A stretch of DNA of 64,000 nucleotides. Origin: Cryptomeria japonica (taxonomy: Eukaryota > Streptophyta > Pinopsida > Cupressales > Cupressaceae). This document shows positions 54,194 through 64,000 of this stretch, one piece after another. Made by a program: the position numbers and the translations under genes. The notes beneath the pieces are model-generated. The model was not told the origin of the DNA and made no database searches. It saw only the letters and a program-made list of their open reading frames with translations. Every line of letters begins with the position of its first letter. Positions within the stretch are counted from its first letter, which is position 1. Location of the stretch: positions 125,268,640 to 125,332,639 of the forward strand of contig NC_081410.1 in NCBI RefSeq assembly GCF_030272615.1. Reading direction: 5' to 3'.

Positions 54194-55351
54194 CTAGAGA
54201 ATGATCCTTGATAGCAATAAAGACCCAATCTTTACCAAAGCTCCATTATCTATTCCACTCACAGGTTCGTCATCATCATCATCATCATCATCACCATGAC
54301 GACTAGCATAATAACATGATTTATCCTTATTACTTCTAAATCTAGGTCTGCTCTGATATTCTTGATTAGGCTTATAACTCCTCACAAATCTTTCATGATT
54401 CCTAGCAGCTCTTTCTAGACATCTAGAAGAAAAATGACCAATCTTATTGCATGAAAAATATTTAAAAGGGACTTTTCCTTCATACTTACTTCTAGTCAGT
54501 CCTTTAGGAATTATTCTCACAATTAGGGCTTCCAACTCTTCAAATTCTCTGTCTTCTCTTTCAATGTCCTCAAAATCTTTAGCATACAACTCCTTCCAAT
54601 CTATCTTCTTCTTACCAGAGGAAAATGCTTTAAATGTAGTTTCAGTTTTAGTAGCACTTTGATCTCCAAGTTGCTTAAGCTCAAAAGACGTCAATTTCCC
54701 AAGTAATGTATCTCTAGTAATTGGGGTACTTGACATCATTCAAAGTTCATTGATTGTGGTAGCCTTCATCTTGTAAGGCAGAGGTATAACTCTCATAATA
54801 TTTGACATAACCTCATCCTCACTAACTGATCTACCACAACATATGATTCCCATGACAATTTCATTTACTCTATCCATGAAAGAACTAATCTTCTCGTCTT
54901 CTTCCATCTTCAAAGTTTCATATTTCACCTGGAAACCTTCAAGTTTTGCAATCTTTACTGCTTGGTCGCCTTCATAAAAAGTTTCAAGATTCAACTAGAT
55001 ATGCTTTGCATTCTCCAACTCTATGACATTTAATAGCTTTTCATCAGATAGGGCACTCAACAATGCTTCTTTTACTCTAACATCATTTTCAGCTCTCTTT
55101 TGTTCATTAGTAGGTGTCGGTGTTCCCGAATTAGGATCATGAAGTATATACCCTTTCTCCACTATCTCCCAAACTTTAGCTCCAAGACATCTCAAATGAA
55201 TCTTCATTCGTTGCTTCCATATTTTGTAATTTACACCATCAAATACGAGAATCTCCTTTTGATAGGGGTTGAATGCAAAACTTGATGCTAATGCCATCAG
55301 ATCTCCTGAAGCGGTTAAGCTTCTATAGAGAGGACCTTGCTCTGATACCAA
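54194..55351 (-). pseudogene. Copia gag
   Basis: Gag in one frame with isolated stops (near 54995 and 54740). The N terminus has FDGVNYKIWKQRMKIHLRCL, the usual copia gag start. The UBN2-type region has YETLKMEEDEKISSFMDRVN. The zinc knuckle reads KYFSCNKIGHFSSRC, in which the first Cys of the CCHC motif is Tyr, probably abolishing zinc binding. A His/Asp-rich microsatellite-encoded run (GDDDDDDDE, about 54275) comes from a (TCA)n tract. Confidence 0.88.
55339..55350 (-). other. Primer-binding site of copia element (initiator-Met tRNA type)
   Basis: Minus strand TGGTATCAGAGC, two bases inside the 5' LTR end. It is the standard plant initiator-Met tRNA primer site. Confidence 0.92.
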
Positions 55352-55773
55352 TTGTTGGAATGAACTGATACCGAGAGAAAACTGAAAGGGGGGGCGGGGG
55401 GGGGGGGGGGGGGTGAATCAGTTTTCTCATAAGTACAATAGTTAATGAAAATTATAAGATTTATACCAAAGCACAATACACATGACACCAATATTTTGAC
55501 GTGGAAAACCCGGTAAAGGGAAAAATCATGGTGGGAAACCCTGTCCACAATCAAATAATACTTCTGCAACACTATGTGAAATAATTACAATGGGGATTGC
55601 ACTTGCAATCAGGCCAATAACATAGAGCTCGCTGCTCATCACAAAAAGAGAAGTCTCACTGAGTTACAAAACATCGAACTACAACCCAGAGAAAATGAAC
55701 TGTGAAAGTAGCATCCACTAATGCTTGATACAGTTTTGGTTAAGCACATATGTTTGCCCAGCAACACCAAAAC

Positions 55774-55778
55774 CTTCT
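55774..55778. repeat. Target-site duplication CTTCT of nested solo LTR
   Basis: Perfect match to 62420-62424. Confidence 0.9.
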
Positions 55779-57350
55779 TGTAAGGACCCGATTGTCCTAA
55801 CCCTAGTTAAACCATACTTAAACTCACAGTTACAATTAGAACTAAATTAACCATTATTACACATGCAAAAGAAATGATGATTAAGATGTAAATAATAGAT
55901 AAGTAAATTGAACATGTATGCATCTCATGATTAACATGTGAAAACTACATATGCATGCAAAAAAAAAAACATAAGTTAAGTACGCATGGAATTTAAATGA
56001 CATGCAAATCCATAATTAGTTACGATGTCCAGTTACGTGCACGCAAGCGTAAAAGTAAATGGCGTGCATGAAATTATTACGAATTAAATTAACATGCAAA
56101 ATGCATAATTGAATCAACTAATTAAATATAACCATGCATGCATACAAAAAGTAAACTAAACTAATCTAAAGAAAGTAAACCATGCATGTTAGTGGGTTAG
56201 TATGTTAGTAGCCCTTTTCTCTTCTCTTCTTTTGTTAGTTACATTGCAAGGCGACTTCCAGTCGCTTTACATCATGTGACCTTATAGGTCTTTTACATAA
56301 ATTTTCATGTGACCATCTTGGTCTTTTCAATGAGATAAAATATACATCATATGATTAATACATAAAATTTTATCTAAAATCTTCAACTTTCCCTGTCTCC
56401 AGATGTGTCGCCTCTATTTGACCTAGATAACCTCCTCTCGCAAATTGGATGATGAACATATGACCCAGGCATTTTATCCACCCAACCAAATGAAGCATAA
56501 GCTTCCCAGTGCTCTCGATAAGCTCCTATCCCTCATGACGGAGTATCCTAGCAAGTCAACACCAACTGGCAGTAAATGAATCTTGTGCAATCATGTAGAA
56601 CTAACAACCCATCCTGGTTGAACTAACTATATGTGTTATGGTCGGGAGATAAATAAATAAATAAATAATATGATGCCCATCATTACCCTATTAGGGAGGT
56701 GAAGAAAATCAACCTTCCCTAGTTAGCCCATAAACAAGCACTCTCATTACATAATCATCCCTCATAGACAGAAAAATAATTAACCCTTCGCAGATTAATG
56801 TCACAATAATATTATTTAGTATATATGTTTTAAACTTTCTTAATCTCCTTTTTCCAAGTAAAATCATTTCCTTTAATTAATTAGAGTGTTATTCCAAAAA
56901 AATGAATAATCTCTATTTAATATATATATTTTTTGTTAGTGAATTTAACATTCTCAATACTCATCAAAAATATCATTTCCCAAATAGTCTTATCATATAT
57001 TCTTGAGTAGGAAAAAAGAAGGAAGTAAAAAAAATGCAGCTCTTTTCCAACGAGAATTCAGACACTCAAGCTCATGCAAAAATTCAAACGAGAAAAAATT
57101 GATAAATTTGCTATTCTTGGAGAAGACATTATTAAATAGTACATGTGATAAAAGAGGATATTCTGGAGTGATAGGAGAAAAGATGTGGAGGAGAGTAAAA
57201 GAGAAACAATCATATTTTCTGATGATCAAATAATTAGATCAAACCAACCAATAATTTCAATTACAGTCAAAACTAAAAGAAAACTAATAACAATACAATT
57301 ACCAGTCAAATAGAGAGAAGGAGTTGGGTGGTGATAAAATAAGAAGAAAC

Positions 57351-58930
57351 TAATAACTCAATAATGAACAATAAGTACCAAACCGATACTGAGAGGGGGG
57401 GGGGGTGAATTAGTACAGTCACAAAAAAATTTCCCGAATCGGTTTGACTACAAACACTGCAAATGTCTAACAGACAGTAACACCGGTCTGAAACAAAGTG
57501 CAACCGGTAAAGCTAAGAATGACTGTGTCAAGAATTAACCAGTTAATCACTTAGCTTTCCACTCAACTTAATACTATACTCCCATTTCACCTTTATGCAT
57601 GAATAGGTAACCTATCATCAGAAATATAATAATAGCTAGCTCAGCATGATTTACCTTTAGACACAAATCACTTAAATCATCACATGAAAAATACTACACA
57701 TGACACACAAATTTTTCACATGGAAACCCAATTGGGAAAAACCATGGTGGGGATGAATACCCACAAGCTGCTTTTGAACTCTTTAGAAGTCCACTTTGTT
57801 AGGAGTCTAGTTCGGTTAAAGACTGTTATAATAGGTTTTGCTAGGAACCGATCCTGTTAGAGATCACCCAGTTAAGGGATGGCTAAACACCCGGTTAAGG
57901 GTTAAACCCTATTAGAGGTTACCTTGTTAGAGGATTTCAAGAAATCAATGAGTTTGAGTCACCTTGTTAAAGGATTTACAACAAGTTGATTAAAGTTACC
58001 CGGTTAAGGGATTTTCCAACTGTTGAAGTGGTTAAAGATCAATAGGTATTACAATGATCTGATAATAGCACTCAATGCCTAATGCAGATCCACTTAAGTT
58101 CCTTCCTTCTGCACACACACTATTCAGGAATCAATCCTATTATCTCATTTGGTCTGACAAGAATCATGTATCTCTGCACTTAGATACACACACACCATTT
58201 GCCAACAACCTCAGCATGAAACACAACATCGACCTTATAGGAAACAGATAGGTCGGTAGCATAAACCCTAAACACTAAACATTTAGGTTAAGCAATTCAG
58301 GCAGTTCAATCCTGGCCATTGAACACTTTGCATTTGAATACAATGGTCTTGAACAGATCTTGAGACATCCTCCATCGCTCGTTCTTCACTGCTTCATGGA
58401 AGCGATAACCCATCACGCGTTCTCCACCGTTTACAAGGACTTTGCACATTCCCGAGGTAGATAGGATCAATCTCCTTCATGCAAGATCCTTTGCGCACAC
58501 AAGGCTGACATGGCACCATGATCTGATCTTCATTACAATTCTAACTTGTCACATGATGTCATTGGTTGAATCACACAGGCTTGGAACACTTCAATCGGAA
58601 ACCCTTAAGCTAAGACTACCAACCGGTAGCCATACCATATTAAACCTTCATAGAAAACATTCTATATGTCGGTTCACATTTCATCATACCGGTTCTCTTG
58701 GACAAACATACCACTTCACCTATTGCTCAATATACCGATTTATACCACTATACCGGTTCACTTTGCCAACTGTTTAGCTTCAATATACCTCTTCACTTCT
58801 TTGCACATATACTGGTTTACCACATTGTACCGGTTCACATTTCAGCATATTGCCGGTTCACTCTCCAACATATTGACATCAATGAAAACATAATATCATC
58901 ATGTCAACATACTCTGCACAAATGCCAATA
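57351..58930 (-). mobile_element. Solo LTR of a copia-type element nested in the solo LTR
   Basis: 1580 bp present in unit 1 but absent from unit 2, flanked by GAAAC (57346-57350 and 58931-58935). Near its left end CCGATACTGAGAGGGGGGGG then GTGAATTAGTACAG resembles the copia LTR start. The right end (GACATCAATGAAAAC, then AATGCCAATA) resembles the copia LTR end, so it is a relative in the same orientation. It has repeated GTTARRGG units (ACCCGGTTAAGGG, CCTTGTTAGAGG) and many ACCGGTT words. Termini are not TG...CA as I place them. Confidence 0.75.
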
Positions 58931-59446
58931 GAAACTTAGTTCTTTCTTATAGCTGATCGCTCTTCTCTCAACTCCCATTTATAAACATTAAGACTAAGTT
59001 CCAAAATAAGGTATGGGGAAAAACTTAATTGGAATATATTTTTTAATAAATGAGTTCTCCAAGTTGTATGATATTGTTTTTATTGAGGAGAATTGAGTTC
59101 AAAAATTATAATTTGGTTGCATGTGTTTATAATTTTAAATTTTAGAAAAACTCAACAAATGCATGTTTTCATAATATTAAGTTCTAAAAATAAAAACAAA
59201 TTTTAATTATAAAATGCATGATTAGAACTCACAAAATAATTCTTAAATTAGATTAAAATCTTGTTAGCATGATTTTTAACGATTTAGTTTTAAAGAAAAT
59301 AATCTACAAAATTTAATTATTTAGTTTTCATCATGTCTTGCATGTCATCTATATTTTTTTGCACATAATTTTCCCATTATTTATTATCTTACTATTTACT
59401 CATGCATTGTATCTCGCGTGTCAAAAATATAATTAATAATCTTGAT

Positions 59447-59449
<3 letters not shown>

Positions 59450-59536
<87 letters not shown>
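59450..59536. repeat. (CA)n microsatellite, about 43 units
   Basis: Lies at the same position in duplication unit 1 as the (TA)n run in unit 2 (61582-61714). Confidence 0.97.
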
Positions 59537-59539
<3 letters not shown>

Positions 59540-59670
59540 TATTAATTAATAGTTTAATAAATTCCTTGAATTAATCCTTCTTCTTTTTTAAATTAGTCTT
59601 CTAATTATTTACAAGATGTTATATTTTTAAATAGCTTTAATTTACTTTATAATTTAATTATCAAATAACT

Positions 59671-61846
<2,176 letters not shown>

Positions 61847-62419
61847 TTTATATTTTTAATTACTTAACTAATTTATCTACTCACTTTTAAATAATTATAT
61901 TTTAATTATTGAATTAATTTCTAGCTTAATTATTTAATATTAAAATTTTATATATTTAATAATTTATTCTTATTATTATTTTCTTTTTATTTAAATCATT
62001 TAATTAATTTTTATTTTATTTTATTTTATCAATTTATATTAATTTAATTTACTAATCATTATCTAATTGGGTATTTTGCACATGGTTCCAATACTTAGGT
62101 TGCTACCAGCAAGCTAGAAAACCCCTCCTCGATCATATTTCTGCCTTCGACGATTAACCTGCAACTTACTCCAACTCAACAAAAGGTCGTCAGATCATGA
62201 TAATAAAATGGATTATTCATATTATTAGGTTTAAAATCTAATTAAAGCATTAATATCATTAATAATCTAATTAACTGATCATCATTAATATCATGAAACA
62301 ACAAAATACCATCTAACATCATTAAAAAGATAATCAAATAATTACATGTAAAATGTCAACAATATAAGTATTTGGCATAGTAAAGTAAATCTAACTAGGG
62401 TCTAAGTCGGGTCGTGACA
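61847..62419. other. Right end of nested solo LTR
   Basis: AT-rich, no ORF, ending in TAACTAGGGTCTAAGTCGGG then TCGTGACA. Confidence 0.6.
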
Positions 62420-63184
62420 CTTCTCAACCCTCACTAAATGATCTAACCTTATTCTCAGAAAAATATTTCTCTCATAATGTAGGCATAACCATCGATCCCA
62501 AAAACCATACCCAATTACATGAATAAATCACCTATAAATACAGGTCATCAACCTTATTGATAAGGTCGGCTAAACCCTAAACCCCAAAACCCATAATTAC
62601 AAAAATTACATCACACGATATCACCAGACCAATATTATGATTTGTATTACATAACATGGACCTAATTCAAATTCTCAAACAATTACATCCGCCATAAATT
62701 CTGCTAAGACCAAAATCCAACATGTTTCACCAACCGGTAGAAACCCTCAATGCAATAACATAGAAAGTCTAACTGGATCCAAATAGGACCATCATAACAG
62801 CATGCCAGCTAATGCAAAGTCACCAAACAATTAGGACATGATTAATTTCCATAAGCCGGACCAAAATCATCTAACCAAATCATCAAATATCGCTAACCGG
62901 TAAAGCTAACTAGTACTAGGAAATATCAATTGGGAACACAAGCGATAGCTACCAGAGCACCAAACCATGAACCAACAAAATATGGCAAACATATAACCAT
63001 CCATAATAAGCATCCAAAACCGAATCCAAGGATCTGATCATACCGGATCAGAATCATAGCCAAAACCAAGATAAGCACCAAGTCTAATCAGGATAGGTCC
63101 AATCGGGATAGCAAAACCATATCCAACTGGGATACATTGTTGACATCAATGACAACACTTAACCAAATCTAGCATATGCTAACA

Positions 63185-63189
63185 CTTAC
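63185..63189. repeat. Target-site duplication CTTAC of copia element, right
   Basis: Perfect match to 49572-49576. Confidence 0.93.
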
Positions 63190-63398
63190 CTCATATTATA
63201 GGTTTTGAAGATTCTATGAAGCCATTCCAATTTCCAACGATATTAAAATCATTATCTGGCAATGAATTTGTCTCCTCAAGAAGAGATTACACCTCCTTTC
63301 AAACTTCAGGTCAGCGATTCAATGAATTAATTTGAGAGTGATGATACTGAAGTGTTAAGATTGGTTATTCGAGTATCAAGATTGATCTTATAACAAAT
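63190..63398. other. Flanking DNA, no feature recognised
   Basis: About 200 bp between the copia element and the dispersed repeat; no ORF or repeat identified within the window. Confidence 0.5.
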
Positions 63399-64000
63399 TC
63401 AATAGGCTCATTGATCAACCCACAAGTTGCCACTATGTCTGCTAACTACAACTCAAAAGGAAAATGATTATCATTAATGCGACTTAATTTTGAAGTTGAT
63501 CGATTGGTGAAAGTGTTGAATTGAAGGAAGGATTATCAAATTGGCATCAACAACCCGAGAAGGGTTTTGAGCTAGCATCCACAATATATATAATTTCAAG
63601 GTCATTTGACAAAATACAAAAATCAACTTACTTTGGTGCAAGATCACAATATGCAACATAGGGCTTATTTTGTCATTTTATAAACTATGCTTATGATTAT
63701 GACTAATCCAACTTCTTATATCTTTCTTTCACAAGGTGTTGTCTTGAGATTATTATGTGATCTTGGTTGATATAGCCTTCTTGATTATTATTATATTAGA
63801 ACCCTTATAAGAGTGATCAAGTGGTAGGAGTATAACTTGGGATTTTTATGATCAACTATCATATCGTGATACAAACTTGAACAAATCTCGCACGTGTGTG
63901 ATGACAGGATCGCGACATGCGCTTATCAAGGAAGACATGAAGAGCGTCATCATCAAGTCAAAGATCACATCATATTGGAGCAATGCAGGTGACATCAACC
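63399..64000. repeat. Dispersed repeat, copy matching 13956-14559
   Basis: Collinear with 13956-14559 to the window edge (TCAATAGGCTCATTGATCAA ... GGTGACATCAACC). It is probably the start of another copy of the internal region of the element at 13.6-19.4 kb, continuing off the window. Confidence 0.85.

Larger units (their letters stand above)
55972..59670. repeat. Tandem duplication unit 1 (interrupted at 57351-58930)
   Basis: Begins TAAGTTAAGTACGCATGGAA and ends TTATCAAATAACT. Its matching parts are 55972-57350 and 58931-59670. It contains (CA)n at 59450-59536. Confidence 0.92.

Overview
This is a nuclear plant window, almost entirely transposable elements (TEs). The evidence is plant-type Ty3, Ty1-copia, L1 and hAT coding remnants, a primer site matching the plant initiator-Met tRNA, AT-rich intergenic DNA and long microsatellites. 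Gene-poor nested layers and very long LTRs suggest a large-genome seed plant, perhaps a gymnosperm; that last step is inference. I see no intact host gene, tRNA, rRNA or CRISPR array.

Layout: (1) 1-10.5 kb: an L1-type LINE on the minus strand, split in ORF2 by a 7.7 kb LTR element (740-8467) with a 5-bp target-site duplication (TSD, GGAGC). The inserted element encodes Gag and a protease-like domain but no reverse transcriptase (RT) or integrase, so it is non-autonomous. (2) 10.5-13.6 kb: AT-rich, no gene. (3) 13.6-19.4 kb: a degraded element between short LTR-like repeats, with an unrecognised acidic ORF. (4) 20.2-23.6 kb: a hAT transposase relic, open in one frame apart from seven stops, six of them TGA. 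(5) 24.8-28.8 kb, minus: a decayed roughly 1,300-codon ORF with a G-patch and coiled coils. (6) 29.2-30.1 kb: an array of 266-bp tandem repeats. (7) 30,478-46,414, minus: a Ty3 element with 4.9-5.0 kb LTRs, each carrying a 994-codon ORF. (8) 46.4-49.6 kb: AT-rich DNA with a broken 191-codon ORF. (9) 49,577-63,184, minus: a Ty1-copia element whose 5' LTR holds a solo LTR, which holds a second solo LTR. (10) 63.2-64 kb: a second copy of the repeat at 13,956.

The most interesting item is the giant-LTR Ty3 element. The ORFs in its two LTRs are disabled by different stops, so the LTR that integrated probably carried an intact 994-aa reading frame. The G-patch ORF at 24.8-28.8 kb shares sequence blocks with it, in the same order. 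This points to a retroelement-linked protein family that I do not recognise. The pol region also has two RNase H domains, one upstream of RT and one downstream.

The coding regions work only as parts of TE life cycles: Gag particle, protease, RT/RNase H and integrase for the LTR elements; ORF1 and endonuclease for the LINE; transposase for the hAT. Nearly all carry stops, many of them TGA, which fits decay of methylated CpG DNA.
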